Shown here one piece after another: positions 21,405-32,130 of a stretch of 64,000 nt of DNA (position 1 is its first letter; every line of letters begins with the position of its first letter). Position numbers and translations under genes: made by a program. The notes beneath the pieces were generated by a model that saw nothing but the letters and a program-made list of their open reading frames with translations, did no database searches and was not told the DNA's origin. This DNA is from Paenarthrobacter nitroguajacolicus JCM 14115 (lineage in GTDB: Bacteria; Actinomycetota; Actinomycetes; Actinomycetales; Micrococcaceae): NCBI GenBank assembly GCA_001313365.1, contig BBFS01000007.1, positions 22,848 through 86,847 on the forward strand. The letters are read 5' to 3'.

Positions 21405-21487
21405 ACAAACAGCGGTCATCTGACATATACGCTCCCCTGCAAGTAAAGAATTAGTGGCGGCTACGGTGCGAGTGTGAGCATGGGTGA

Positions 21488-22487
21488 ATGCTTGAGGCAA
21501 CCAATTCACCAGCGAAAACCGAAGAACCCACTGCGCCCGTCAATGCAGCGCTTGCAGCTGAAGCCAAGATTGCGCGTATCGCGGTCACAGTGTTCCCGCT
21601 GTTGGTGGTGGTTGCAGGCATTCTGGGGGGGTTCCTCATCCCGGACCTCTTCAAACCGATGGGCGTCGCGGTTCCCTACCTGCTTGGCGTCATTATGTTC
21701 TGTATGGGCCTCACGCTGACCCCGCCGGACTTCGCTTCGGTGGCCCGGCGTCCGTGGGCTGTGGCCCTCGGCATCGTGGCGCATTATGTGATCATGCCCG
21801 GCGCTGGATGGCTCATTGCCGTGCTCCTGCAGTTGCCACCCGAGCTGGCCGTTGGCCTGATTCTGGTCGGCTGCGCGCCCTCCGGCACCGCTTCGAACGT
21901 CATGGCATTCCTGGCCAAGGGCGACGTTGCTCTGTCTGTAGCTGTTGCCTCGGTCTCCACATTGATCGCGCCGATCGTGACCCCCCGCGCTGACTCTCTT
22001 CCTGGCCGGGTCCTTCCTCCACATCGATGCCGGCGCCATGGTGTTGGACATCGTAAAGACCGTGCTGCTGCCGGTGATCGCAGGCTTGTGGCCCGGCTCT
22101 TTCTTTCGAAGCTCGTCGCAAAGGTTCTCCCGGCACTTCCGTGGGCGTCCGCCGTCGTGATTTCACTGATCGTGGCGATCGTCGTGGCCGGTAGCGCCAG
22201 CAAGATCGTTGCCGCGGGCGCGATTGTGTTCCTGGCGGTAGTCCTCCACAACGGTTTCGGCCTGGGCCTCGGGTACTTGGCCGGCAAGCTCGGCCGTCTG
22301 GACGACAAAGCACGCCGGGCTTGGCATTCGAGGTGGGAATGCAAAACTCGGGCCTTGCCGCGACGTTGGCCACCGCACACTTCAGCCCCCCCTGGCAGCG
22401 CTGCCGTCGGCCGTGTTCTCGCTGTGGCACAACATCTCGGGTGCGATCGTGGCCGCTTGGCTGGCACGGCGTCCACTGAAGGACTAG
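21488..22487 (+). CDS. Bile acid:sodium symporter (BASS) family transporter
   Basis: A 10-TM secondary transporter of about 330 residues. ATG at 21488 with a polar N-terminus; TM segments are seen in VTVFPLLVVVAGILGGFLIP, YLLGVIMFCMGLTLTPPDF, VALGIVAHYVIMPGAGWLIA, LAVGLILVGCAPSGTASNVM (the conserved CAPGGxxSN-type discontinuous-helix motif), VALSVAVASVSTLIAPIVTP and ASAVVISLIVAIVVAGSASK. The second crossover motif lies in the C-terminal EVGMQNSGLAATLATAHF. Frame changes occur near 21985, 22085, 22315 and 22385. The stop overlaps the stop of the converging LacI gene. Substrates in this family include organic anions and keto acids. Confidence 0.9.
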
Positions 22488-23497
22488 CTAGCCTCCGTCG
22501 TGCCGCGGCGGTGCAGCTTCCACGGTGACGCAACCCGGATGCCCTCGGCCGGGGGGGTGGTTCCCGCCAATCGGTCCAGCAGCATCCGGACAACCTGCTC
22601 GAAGATCGGGTCCGGCCCAACAGTCGTCAGAGCCGGATCGTAGTCCTGGCCCTCTGTGGAATTCCCGACGCGACGATCTGGATTTCCTCGGGGGGACGCG
22701 GAGGCCAAGGCGGTAGGCGGCACGGATCGCCTGCAGGGCCTCCATGTCGTCGGTGCAGAGGATGGCCGTGGGTCGATCCGGGAGTTGAAGCAATTCCAGG
22801 GCGGACTGATAGGCAGTGGCCGGGCGGTGATGTGAGGTCCTGACCAAGGACGCGTCCAAGGGAATGCCCGCCTTCTCCAGCCCGGCTGCGTAGGCGGCAA
22901 AGCGGCTCTTGGGTCGCCCAGCCGGGTCAGCCCTCCGGATGCAGGCAATTCTGCGGTGCGACGCCGTGAGGAATTCCATGCAGTCCGCGAGCCCGGAATC
23001 GGTCTCGGGGGGCAAGGACATCGAACCCGGCAGGCTTCATGGTGCCTGAGATAACTACTTGGGCAACGCCGCGGCGGGCCAATTCCGTGACTGCTTCGTC
23101 CTCGGACCTTGCTTCAGGGAAGTAGCCAATGATGACGCCGTCGGCGCCCCCCGGACATCATGAACTTCCGCCAGTCGTCGCCCAGCAGGATCACCGGTTG
23201 ATAACCGTGCTGCGGCAGGATGCCGGCAGCGGCAGTGGCGAGTGCGCGATCCCAAGGCCATTCAAGGTTTCCGATTGCCACGGCAACCACGTCCGTTTTG
23301 CCGCGCCGCATTCCCCGCGCGGCTTGATTGGGCACGTAACCCAGTTCCTTGACCGCGGCCAGAACCCGGTCCTGCGTGGGCTGGCTGATCCGGGTGGTGC
23401 CGCCATGACGGCCGGAAAGCACATAGGAGACAGTGGTCAGTGATACGTCCGCCGCCATCGCAACATCCCGAATGGTGGGTTTGGATCCCTTACTCAC
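22484..23497 (-). CDS. LacI-family transcriptional regulator
   Basis: A regulator of about 335 residues starting at GTG 23497 behind AGGAG. The N-terminal HTH reads KPTIRDVAMAADVSLTTVSY followed by the hinge-helix segment VLSGRHGGTTRISQPTQDRV. The periplasmic-binding-like effector domain has RRGKTDVVAVAIGNLEWPWD, HRRIACIRRADPAGRPKSRF, RPTAILCTDDMEALQAIRAA and a C-terminal MLLDRLAGTTPPAEGIRV. The frame changes at about 23150, 23010 and 22690. It is divergent from the alditol oxidase gene and a matching palindrome sits on that gene's promoter, so it very likely represses it in response to a polyol or sugar. Confidence 0.92.
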
Positions 23498-23562
23498 GTT
23501 GCGACTCCTGGTAGACAGCGGATTTCTTGAACTCTATCCGCAACCGCGGTGGACTCCCCCCC

Positions 23563-23591
23563 TTGACGCAATTAGTTGTGAGCGTTAACAA
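23563..23591 (+). promoter_or_regulatory. Promoter with LacI-type operator upstream of alditol oxidase
   Basis: A -35-like TTGACG at 23563-23568 is followed by the 16-bp palindrome ttgtgagcgttaacaa at 23576-23591 with a central CG, the usual LacI/GalR operator form. The operator covers the expected -10 region, which argues for repression of the gene starting at 23629. The divergent lacI gene starts 66 bp to the left. Confidence 0.7.
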
Positions 23592-23628
23592 TTGCGGGAG
23601 TCTACAAATACAAGCGGGAGATCATTCA

Positions 23629-24890
23629 ATGAAGAACTGGGCAGGAAATCTTGAGTATTCGTCTGCGGACGTCCAGCGGCCCACCACTGTGGAGCAGCTG
23701 CGCGAGCTTGTAGCCCAGGCAACGCGGATCAAGGCCTTGGGTTCCCGGCACTCCTTCAACACGGTCGCCGACACCGACGGTACCCACCTCCTGCTCGATG
23801 CCCTCCCCCCAGGAAGTTGTGTTGGACGCCGCGAAGGGCACCGTCAAAGTCAGCGGTGGCATCAGCTACGGAGCCCTCGGCCGCGCGCTTGAGGAACAGG
23901 GATACGCCATCCACAACCTCGCCTCCCTCCCACACATCTCCGTCGCGGGTGCCATCCAAACCGGCACGCACGGCAGTGGAGTCAACAATCCCTCCCTGGC
24001 TGCCGCCGTCGTTAGTGTTGACCTGGTGCGCGCCTCCGGCGAGCTCGTCACCCTCAGGCCGGACGACGACGAATTTCTCGCCAGCGTGGTGGGAATGGGC
24101 GCACTTGGCATCGTCACAGGCTGGAGCTCGCTGTCCGGCCGAGCTATGAGGTACGACAGCGCGTGCTCACCAACTTGTCCTGGGAGGGCGCACTGGCGAA
24201 CTTCCAGGCCATCGCTTCGAGTGCTTACAGTGTCAGTTTCTTCACCGATTACACCGGCGACACCATTCCCCCCCAGGTTTGGCTCAAGGCACTGGACACT
24301 GAAGCTCCGCTGCCTGACCTGTTTGGGGCAACCGCTGCAACGGCTGCCATGCATCCCTTGCCGGACATGTCCGCGGAGAACTGCACCGAGCAGCTGGATG
24401 TGGCCGGCAAGTGGCTTGACCGTTTGCCGCACTTCCGCCACGAATTCACGCCCAGCAACGGCGAGGAGCTGCAAAGCGAGTTGCTCTTGCCGCTGGAACA
24501 GGCGCCGGCCGCGCTGCAGGCTGTCCGGGGGGGACTGGCCGACAAGCTCGCACCGCTCCTGTTCGTCTCCGAAATCCGCACCGTGGCCGCTGATGAGTTC
24601 TGGCTGAGCCCCCTTCTACCAGCAGCAAAGCGTGGCACTCCACTTCACGTGGAAGCCGCTGCAGGCCGAGGTAGAAGCGGTGCTCCCGGAGCTCGAGGAA
24701 GCCCTCCGTCCGTTCGGTGCGCGCCCGCACTGGGGGCAAACTGTTCACGCCCAGTCAGTACGACTTCGCTTCTCTCTATCCGCGGTTCGAGGATTTCCGA
24801 GCTTTGGTTCAGGCCAATGACCCAAGTGGGAAGTTCCGCAATGAGCTGCTCGACAGCGTGCTGGGAATCTCCGCCGCGACGCACGCCTAG
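23629..24890 (+). CDS. FAD-linked alditol oxidase (xylitol/sorbitol oxidase type)
   Basis: Oxidises the terminal hydroxyl of a sugar alcohol to an aldose with O2, releasing hydrogen peroxide. ATG at 23629 behind GGGAG. The N-terminus MKNWAGNLEYSSADVQRPTT is that of AldO-like enzymes; IKALGSRHSFNTVADTDG carries the His that covalently binds FAD; LASLPHISVAGAIQTGTHGS is the PP-loop motif of the VAO/PCMH fold. The C-terminal ALHFTWKPLQAEVEAVLPEL and RFEDFRALVQANDPSGKFRN complete about 415 residues. Frames change near 23805, 24120, 24610 and 24735. Control by the divergent LacI protein fits a polyol-inducible gene; it ends 2 bp before the converging biotin carboxylase gene. Confidence 0.93.
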
Positions 24891-24892
24891 CG

Positions 24893-26671
24893 CTACTCGA
24901 TGTGAGCCAGCACGGCGCCGGCAGTGACAACACCGCCGGGCTCTGACAACACCTCGGAGAGAGTGCCTGAACGGTGTGCCGAGACCTGTGTCTCCATCTT
25001 CATGGCCTCCAGTACCACCAAAGGATCCCCCGGCTGCTACGTCAGTGCCGGGTTCCACCAGCCACTTCACTACGGTCCCGGCCATGCTGGAGACGAGGGC
25101 GGATTCTGCGGGAGAGTCGCCGGTGCCTGAGCCGGAACCCGGCGCATCGGTCGGAGTCGTAAAAGCAGGAATGCCCTGCCCCGAACGCGCCCAGCCGTCC
25201 AGGAGGTCCGCGGGAAGTCCTACGGCGAGCCGCTTGCCGTCCACATCAACGGTGATGGTGCGTCGCTCCCCTTCCGGGGGCGACCACGTTGTATTCGGGG
25301 GGGTCCACAGGGATCTGGTCCGCGAAGTCCGTCTCGATCCACCGGGTGTGAACCCGCATTCCGGCAACGGACGTGAAATCTTCGGACTCGAGGACCGCGC
25401 GGTGGAACGGCAGGACCGTCGCGAGCCCCCCCCTGATATTGATTTCGGCCAGGGCACGCCGCGAGCGGCGAAGGGCCTGCTGCCGGTCAGCGCCAGTGAC
25501 GATCAGCTTGGCCAACAAAGAATCGAATTGCGGCGCGACAAACGAGCCCGAACGAACTCCGGTGTCTACGCGGATTCCCGGGCCTGTTGGCACCTCAAAG
25601 AGTTCCACTGTCCCCCCCGGGGAGGGCAGGAAGCCGCGGCCCACGTCCTCAGCATTGATGCGGAACTCGAAGGAGTGTCCTCGGGCGACGGGATCTTCCG
25701 TAATGCTCAGTGGCAAGCCTGCAGCAATTCGGAACTGCTCTTGGACGAGGTCGATCCCTGCAGTTTCCTCAGTGATGGGGGGGTGCTCGACCTGAAGGCG
25801 GGTGTTGACCTCAAGGAAGGCCACGGCTCCGTCAGCGGAGACCAGGAACTCCACGGTTCCGGCACCGTAATAGCCGGCTTCACGCACGATTGCTTTCGCA
25901 CCGTCGTAAATTTGCTGGCGTTGCGTGTCACTGAGGAAGGGTGCGGGAGCCTCTTCCACGAGCTTCTGGTGGCGACGTTGGAGGGAGCAGTCGCGGGTGC
26001 CCACCACAACAACGTTGCCGAGCTTGTCCGCGATGATCTGAGCTTCCACATGCCGAGGCCGGTCAAGGTACTGCTCCACGAAGCACTCGCCACGACCAAA
26101 GGCAGCCACTGCTTCCCGGACTGCAGAATCGAAGGCCTCTTCCACTTCGGCGAGCTCCCGAACCACCTTCAAACCCCGGCCGCCGCCGCCGAAAGCAGCT
26201 TGATGGCAAGTGGAAGTCCATGTTCCTCCGCGAAGGCCCGGCTTCCGCAGCCGAGGACACTGGTCCGTCGCTGCCCGCAACCAACGGAGCACCTGCGCGG
26301 ACAGCGATTTCGCGGGCCGTGATCTTGTTACCCAACTGGCGGATCGATTCCGGTGAGGGACCGATCCACTCAAGTCCGGCGTCGAGCACTGCTTGTGCAA
26401 AGTCCGCGTTCTCAGAAAGGAAACCGTACCCGGGGGGGTGGACGGCGTCTGCGCCGGACTCCGCGGCAACGGCAAGCAGCTTCGCGATGTTCAAATAGGT
26501 GTCAGCCGGCGAGTTTCCGCCCAGGCTGAAGGCTTCGTCGGCAGCACCAACGTGCATGGCATCGGCATCGATGTCTGCGTAAACGGCGACTGAGAGGATG
26601 CCGGCGTCGTCACAGGCTCGGGCGACGCGGACAGCGATTTCGCCGCGGTTCGCGATCAGGACCTTGCGCAT
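24893..26671 (-). CDS. Biotin carboxylase fused to biotin carboxyl carrier domain
   Basis: An acyl-CoA carboxylase alpha-type protein of about 590 residues. ATG at 26671 gives [23 protein letters not shown]-grasp elements follow: [53 protein letters not shown] and [20 protein letters not shown]. The C-terminal biotinyl domain ends with [20 protein letters not shown], where Lys of AMKM is biotinylated. Frame changes occur at about 26200, 25290 and 25020, and PITEE is written PPITEE because of a C run. It overlaps the preceding pxpC stop by one base, so it belongs to the pxp operon and probably supplies the biotin-dependent step there rather than fatty acid synthesis. Confidence 0.92.
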
Positions 26672-27659
26672 CAAATACTCACTTCTCTGGGGTCTTCGTA
26701 AAAGGCGTGATGAACTCTGGGGGAATCCGGGACGAGCCGGAAGCGGATCTTTCCGCCAATGGGGGACCTGCGCGGCGAGATCAAGGTGCTCGTCGCGCAC
26801 CACGCCGATCACTGGGTATCCGCCGGTGATGGGGTGGTCCGCCAGGAAGAGCACGGGGGGGAGTCCCGCGGGTGGGATCTGGAGAGCTCCCGCCATGGTG
26901 CCCTCGCTGGGAAGCTCACCCTGGCGGGTTCGCTTCAGCGGGGGGGTGCCATCCAGTCGCATGCCCACACGGTTGGACTGCGGAGTGACTAGCCATTCCT
27001 GGTTGCAGAGGGAATCCAGGGCTTCCTGGTCGAACCAGTCGGCACGCGGCCCGGGAACGACGTCCAGCACAGTGACTCCGTCCCCCGGGAATTCAGGTTG
27101 CAACTCAGGACTGCCAACAGCCGTGGATGCCGTAGCGCCACCCACGGCCAGGACCTGCCTGACTACCAATGGTGCCGGCCCGATGCCGGACATCGTGTCC
27201 GCCGAGCGACTGCCCAGCACCTCAGGAACGTCCACGCCGCCACGGATCGCCACATAATTCCGGAATCCCGACTCCGGAGCGCCCAAGGTGAGTACTTCGC
27301 CGTCGAGCAGCGCGAAGGGTGCGGCCATCGGGGGGGCGGTTCGCTTCGCACCCGGCTGGACGTCGTCGTCGGCCCCCCCGTCACCGGACTCAAACCACGA
27401 CGGCGACTCGATTGTCAGCGTGGTCGGCGCACCTGTCACAGCAATCACCTGGTCGCCAACAGCTTCCACCGTGAGCCCGCCACTTACGGATTCGATGGCC
27501 GCGGCAGACGAAGCGTTGCCGACAAGCCGGTTGGCCCGCCGCAACGATGCCCTGTCCAACGCACCGGCAGCAGAGACACCTAGTGGACCGTAGCTCGGCG
27601 CCCGAGATCTTGGATCAGGCTCTGCGCACCCGGATTGAGAATCCGAAGACCGGACTCAA
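26671..27659 (-). CDS. pxpC: 5-oxoprolinase subunit PxpC / KipA-type carboxyltransferase-like protein
   Basis: A cytoplasmic protein of about 330 residues of the KipA/urea-carboxylase-CT family that with PxpA and PxpB cleaves 5-oxoproline using ATP. The N-terminus [18 protein letters not shown] and [20 protein letters not shown] is diagnostic, as are [39 protein letters not shown], and [20 protein letters not shown] with [20 protein letters not shown] at 27659 behind AAAGGAG is the likely start if one C is restored ([11 protein letters not shown]). After the frame change near 26770 the end reads [13 protein letters not shown] with TGA overlapping the next ATG. The observed frame joins PxpB and PxpC without a stop, which I ascribe to the same error. 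Confidence 0.9.
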
Positions 27660-28378
27660 CGTGATGCTCCTTTTCGGGTTCACGCGCCGGAGCGTCACCG
27701 CTCGATGGTGCTTTAGCTGTCACCACTTCGCGGACGGCCCGGTACTGCACGCGATCGCCAGGACGAACCAATGCAGGTTGGGAACGGTCCAGATCCCACA
27801 TCCGGGCCCCTGTCCGGCCGATCAACTGCCAACCTCCCGGAGAACGGCGTGGGTAGACGGCGGAGTATTGTCCACCGAGAGCCACGGATCCGGCGGGCAC
27901 CGCCGTGCGCGGTGAAGAGCGGCGGGGGAACCGTGAGGGCCTCATTTTCGCCCACCATGTAGCCAAAACCGGGTGCGAAGCCAGCAAAGGCCACTGTCCA
28001 GATTTGTCCCGTGTGCGCGGCTATGACGCCGTCCACGCTCAGCCCGGTGAGCTCCGCAACATCGGCGAGGTCGTCGCCGTCGTACACGGTATCGATGACC
28101 ACAAGACCAGAGTCGCTGGCGATCAGCGGAGCAAGCTCCAACTCCAGGAGCCGCGCGCCAATGGCACGGGTTGCAGCCGCCGACTCGCCGACCACCATGA
28201 CAGTTTCCGCGGCGGCCAGAACGTCCACTTGGCCGGGAAGCGGGGGGGACTTGTAGAGCATGTCCTGAAGGGCAAGGACATCCTGCAGGCTGTTCAGTTC
28301 GGCCAGGACGGCGCGGGTGCCGACGGGCCTGACAGAGCGGACCCTTTTCGCGGTGGCGGTTTGCATCACGGTTTCCAT
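27660..28378 (-). CDS. pxpB: 5-oxoprolinase subunit PxpB / KipI-type protein
   Basis: A partner subunit of PxpC, about 220-235 residues. ATG at 28378 ([20 protein letters not shown]). [38 protein letters not shown] and [20 protein letters not shown] (the family's GFAPGFxY motif) are clear; the C-terminal [20 protein letters not shown] and [20 protein letters not shown] follow after a frame change near 27900. The true stop is hidden by an indel near 27660-27690 because the frame is open into pxpC. It begins 7 bp after the transporter stop. Confidence 0.9.
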
Positions 28379-28384
28379 CTTTCG

Positions 28385-29742
28385 CTACGCCGCCGGCTGA
28401 GCGTGCGTCCCCTGCACCAAACGGACATCTTCTTCCGGCTTGGGGGGTCACGGCCGAGGAGCATGCCCACGATCGTGACAACAGCTGCGACGAGGATGTA
28501 GACGGCGATCAGGTACCAGCCGCCGCCAGCGGCACCGTAGAGCGCTGTGAAGATGATGGGAGCAACGGCTCCACCGATCACACCGGCCAGGGTGTATGCC
28601 AAGGAACTGCCGGCGTAGCGAAGGCGGGCCGGGAACTGCTCGGTGATGAATGCGGCCTGCGGGCCATACATGAAGGCGTGGAGTGCCAAGCCAATGACGG
28701 TACCGATGGTCAGCATGGCTACGGACTTGCCCTGAATCATCAGGAAGAACAGCGGGATATAGGCGGCGGTAGCCGCTGCCGCGATGCCGTAGACCCAGCG
28801 ACGGTTGAAGCGGTCCGTCAGTGCACCTGCCGCCGGGATCAGGAACAGCTGGAAAGCCGAGCCGATCAGGATGGCGGACAGCACGTTGCCGGTGGTCATG
28901 CCCAGTTCTTTGGTTGCATAAACAGCGACGAACACCGTGAACAGGGCATAAAGGATATCCGGGCAAACACGTGAGAGCGCTGCTGCGACCAAGGCCTTGC
29001 TGGGTGGTGAAGACTTCCTTGATGGGAGCCTTGGGACGATCTCCGTGGGCTGGATGGCCTTGAAGACCGGCGTTTCCTCAAGCTTGAGTCGGATGATCAG
29101 GCCGAAGACCACCAAGAGTGCAGAGGCCAGGAAGGCTACGCGCCAGCCCCCCCAGGAGAGGAAGGCCTCTTCGCTGAGGGAAGCGGCAAGAATGGCAAGA
29201 ACGCCGTTGGCCATGAGGTTGCCGGCGGGCGGGCCGATCTGGGCCGCGGAGGACCAGAATCCGCGCTTGTTGGGGGGGTCACCGAATTCGCTGGAAAGCA
29301 GCACTGCGCCGCCCCCCCATTCGCCGCCAACGCCGATGCCCTGCGCCAAACGCAGCAGCACAAGAATGGTGGGTGCTGCGACTCCAATCACTGAGTAGTC
29401 AGGCAGTGCACCGATGAGGACCGTAGCCACGCCGATCAGGACGAGGGTGAAGACCAGAACGTATTTACGGCCGATCTTGTCGCCCAGGCGGCCGAAGATG
29501 ACGCCACCAATCGGTCGGGCCAGGTATCCAACCGCGAAGGCCGAGAAGGACAGCAGCAACGCGACGAATTCGTCATTGCCCGGGAAGAAGATCTTGGGGG
29601 AACACGAGGCCGAGGCCACCGAGTAAATAGCGAAGTCGTAGTACTCAAGCGACGTGCCGGTGAGGCTGGCGACGTACGCCTTGATGGCACCGGGCGGCGG
29701 CTTCCTTGTCGCTGCCTTGGGTGCATTGTTGGTGCTGGTCAT
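28385..29742 (-). CDS. MFS transporter of the metabolite:H+ symporter (MHS, ShiA/ProP-like) family
   Basis: A 12-TM proton symporter of about 450 residues. ATG at 29742 behind CCGGAGGACATC. After a polar N-terminus come GTSLEYYDFAIYSVASA, the hallmark of MHS proteins, then ARPIGGVIFGRLGDKIGRKY, LRLAQGIGVGGEWG, RLKLEETPVFKAIQPTEI, FMYGPQAAFITEQFPARLRY and AYTLAGVIGGAVAPIIFTAL. Frame changes fall at about 29010 and 28450; correcting the last gives an acidic tail ending GTHAQPAA with a stop at 28385. Position inside the pxp operon points to uptake of 5-oxoproline or a related carboxylate. Confidence 0.92.
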
Positions 29743-29789
29743 GATGTCCTCCGGGGGGGATGAGGGATGGTGCGGGGAGCCCAAGTGGG

Positions 29790-30556
29790 CTAGAGGAACG
29801 AGCCGACTCCGACGCCGGCATCGCTCAGAGCAGACTTCACAGCGGTGGCCATCGCGACGGCACCGGGTGAGTCACCATGCACGCAGATACTCTCTGCGCG
29901 GATTTTTAGGAGGGAACCGTCGATGGTTCTGACGGCTTGTTCAGTGGCCATTCGCAGGACGTGCTCTGCAACTTCGGCTGGATCGTGCAACACCGCCCCC
30001 CCGGCTTGGGAGCGCGAGACGAGCGTTCCGTCCGGGTTGTAAGCGCGGTCCGCGAATGCTTCGGAAACGCCCCCCCGAAGGCCTGCTTCCTCCGCGAGGC
30101 GCAGGACTTCGGAACCGGGGAGGCCAAGAATCGGAAGGTTGGGGTCAACCGATTTCACGGCCTCCACCACAGCGCGGGCCTGGGCCGTGTGCTTGACGAT
30201 CGCGTTGTAGAGGCCGCCATGCGGTTTCACGTACTGAACGCTGGCTCCCGTGGTGGCCGCCAACGCCTGCAGCGCGCCAATCTGGTAAACCACGTCATCA
30301 GCCAGTTCCATGGGGGGTCGATGTCCATGAAGCGGCGGCCGAATCCAGCGAGGTCGCGGTAGCCGACATGGGCGCCAATAACGACGCCGGCCTTGGCCGC
30401 CTTTTCGCAGGTGCTGCGGATGACGCTGGGGTCGCCAGCATGGAATCCGCACGCAACGTTGGCACTGGAGACGGACTCGAACATGGCTTCGTCATCGCCG
30501 AGTGTCCAGCGCCCGAAGGACTCGCCGACGTCGCTGTTCAAATCGATGATTGCCAT
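29790..30556 (-). CDS. pxpA: 5-oxoprolinase subunit PxpA (LamB/YcsF family)
   Basis: A TIM-barrel-like subunit of about 252 residues, first gene of the leftward operon. ATG at 30556 gives [79 protein letters not shown] and [20 protein letters not shown] are the family motifs. Frame changes occur at about 30310, 30070 and 30000 in C/G runs. Together with pxpB and pxpC it completes the 5-oxoprolinase set. The GntR/FCD gene starts 110 bp away in the opposite direction. Confidence 0.95.
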
Positions 30557-30665
30557 GATGTGATCCCTGCCTCGTGATGTGCGTTACATCCAGCATGCAC
30601 CATTTCGCCGGATTGTTCAACGATCCAGCGATCCTAGTTTTCGGCAATCGTGTATTTTTGGTGTC

Positions 30666-31369
30666 ATGGCCAGTGCAGATCAGGGAAGAAACGAACATGT
30701 TGGCCTTGATAGCGCGCGGGCCCGGGTACGGATGAAAGTTCCGTCCGTTGCCGAGAGGGTCGCCGAAGAACTGCGCTACCAGCTGGCCGAAGGTTTCCTT
30801 GTCCCGGGCGCCAAGCTGACGGAAGCCACCATTGCTGAGGATCTGGGCGTCTCCCGGAACACGGTCCGCGAAGCATTCGCCGAGCTGGCCGGGGAGCGGT
30901 TACTTCTCCGCCAGCCAATAAGGGCGTTTTTGTAGCCACCCTCGAAGCAGGCGACATCCACGACGTTTACACGGTTCGCCGCGCCATAGAGGTCAGTTCT
31001 ATCCGAGCGGGTGGTTCCCCCCCGGAGCGCATTGCCGCCGTTAGGGCCGCCGTCGAAGAAGGTAAGCGCGCGGCTGCAGCCAACGACAACGAGGGCCTGG
31101 GCAGCGCCAACCAGCATTTCCACGGGGCCATCGTCGCCTTGGCCGAGAGCAACCGGTTGAACACGATCATGGCGCAGATCCTGGCCGAAATGCGCCTCTA
31201 CTTCCACAAGGCCACCATGAACGCCCACTTCTACAGCGATTGGCTGAAGGAAAATGAGCAGATCTGCTCAGCATTGGAAGCGGGCAAGCTGGAGCGTGCC
31301 GGGGGGGACCTTCTCCTGGCCTACCTCAACCGTTCAGAGCAGCAACAAAGCGCCATCCACGGCGAGTAG
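30666..31369 (+). CDS. GntR-family (FCD) transcriptional regulator
   Basis: A repressor-type regulator of about 233 residues starting at ATG 30666. The wHTH reads ERVAEELRYQLAEGFLVPGA, then LTEATIAEDLGVSRNTVREA with the recognition helix, and a wing around NKGVFVATL. The helical FCD domain has DIHDVYTVRRAIEVSSIRAG, NQHFHGAIVALAESNRLNTI and a C-terminal helix bundle carrying metal/effector-binding His. The frame changes near 30915. It is divergent from pxpA and most likely regulates the pxp operon. Its stop abuts the stop of the converging gene with no spacer. Confidence 0.92.
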
Positions 31370-32097
31370 TCAGCGTTTGCCCTTCTTGCGTGAACCCTTG
31401 CCGCGACCTTTGTCCGGGTTCGGGGGGGCGTAGCGCTGCGCAACCGCGGGCTTCCTGGGGCCACCGCCACGACGATCAGGCTTGGCTCCTTCTTGGGCTT
31501 TTCCTGCTGAGCCGAGGTTGGCGCGAACTCTGGGCTGTCCGCCCGCGCACTATTCCTATGAACTCTTCGATCACCGGGCTGTCGGTTCCAACCAGCCAGG
31601 CCAGGCCGATCTGCGTCCCCCGGAGCCCCTGTCAGACGACGCATGACCGTGTCCTTCACGTTCAGGTGCCGCGCAACGGACATCGGCAGGATCGCCAACC
31701 CGGCGCCGGATGCGACCACCTGGAGGGCCATGTCCGGCCCGCCCATTTCGTCAATATCCAGGAAGTTCTCCTCGGCGAGGTCGTCCAGTGCAACTTCCTC
31801 AAACACCGAAATCTCGTGTCCTTTGGGAGCGACCACCACGGGCTGCTCTTCATACAAAGGGATAACGTTCAGGCCTTCGCGGTCCACGGGCAACCGAACG
31901 AAGCTGAGGTCAGCGGAACCGTCACGCAACACCGAAACCTGAGCGGCGTCGTCGGACATGAATGAGTGCAACGGGAAGTTGGGCATCCGTTCTTCCCACC
32001 GCCGGATCCATTTCCCAGGAGTCACACCGGCAACATAGGCGAAGCGGAGGCCGGCAAGGGGTTCGGTTGTTTCGGCGGAATCTTCAGCGTCTGGCAC
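31370..32097 (-). CDS. LysR-type effector-binding domain protein without HTH, with basic C-terminal tail
   Basis: About 240 residues. The likely start is GTG at 32097 (VPDAEDSAETTEPLAGLRFA). The body is a type 2 periplasmic-binding fold like that of LysR regulators: LRFAYVAGVTPGKWIRRWEE, SVLRDGSADLSFVRLPVDRE, EEQPVVVAPKGHEISVFEEV and ALQVVASGAGLAILPMSVAR. No helix-turn-helix and no signal peptide precede it. After a frame change near 31620 the tail is strongly basic (DRRGGGPRKPAVAQRYAPP, then PDKGRGKGSRKKGKR to the stop at 31370). It is divergent from the DUF5997 gene with a 33-bp gap, suggesting a functional pair. The tail could bind nucleic acid; that is inference. Confidence 0.8.
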
Positions 32098-32130
32098 ACA
32101 CTCACAGTACCGGCCAGATACCCTTGAAGC

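Noticed and set aside
27580..28378. PxpB-PxpC natural fusion
   Set aside because: Fused forms exist in other bacteria, but here an AAAGGAG and a start lie in the junction and the region contains clear indels.
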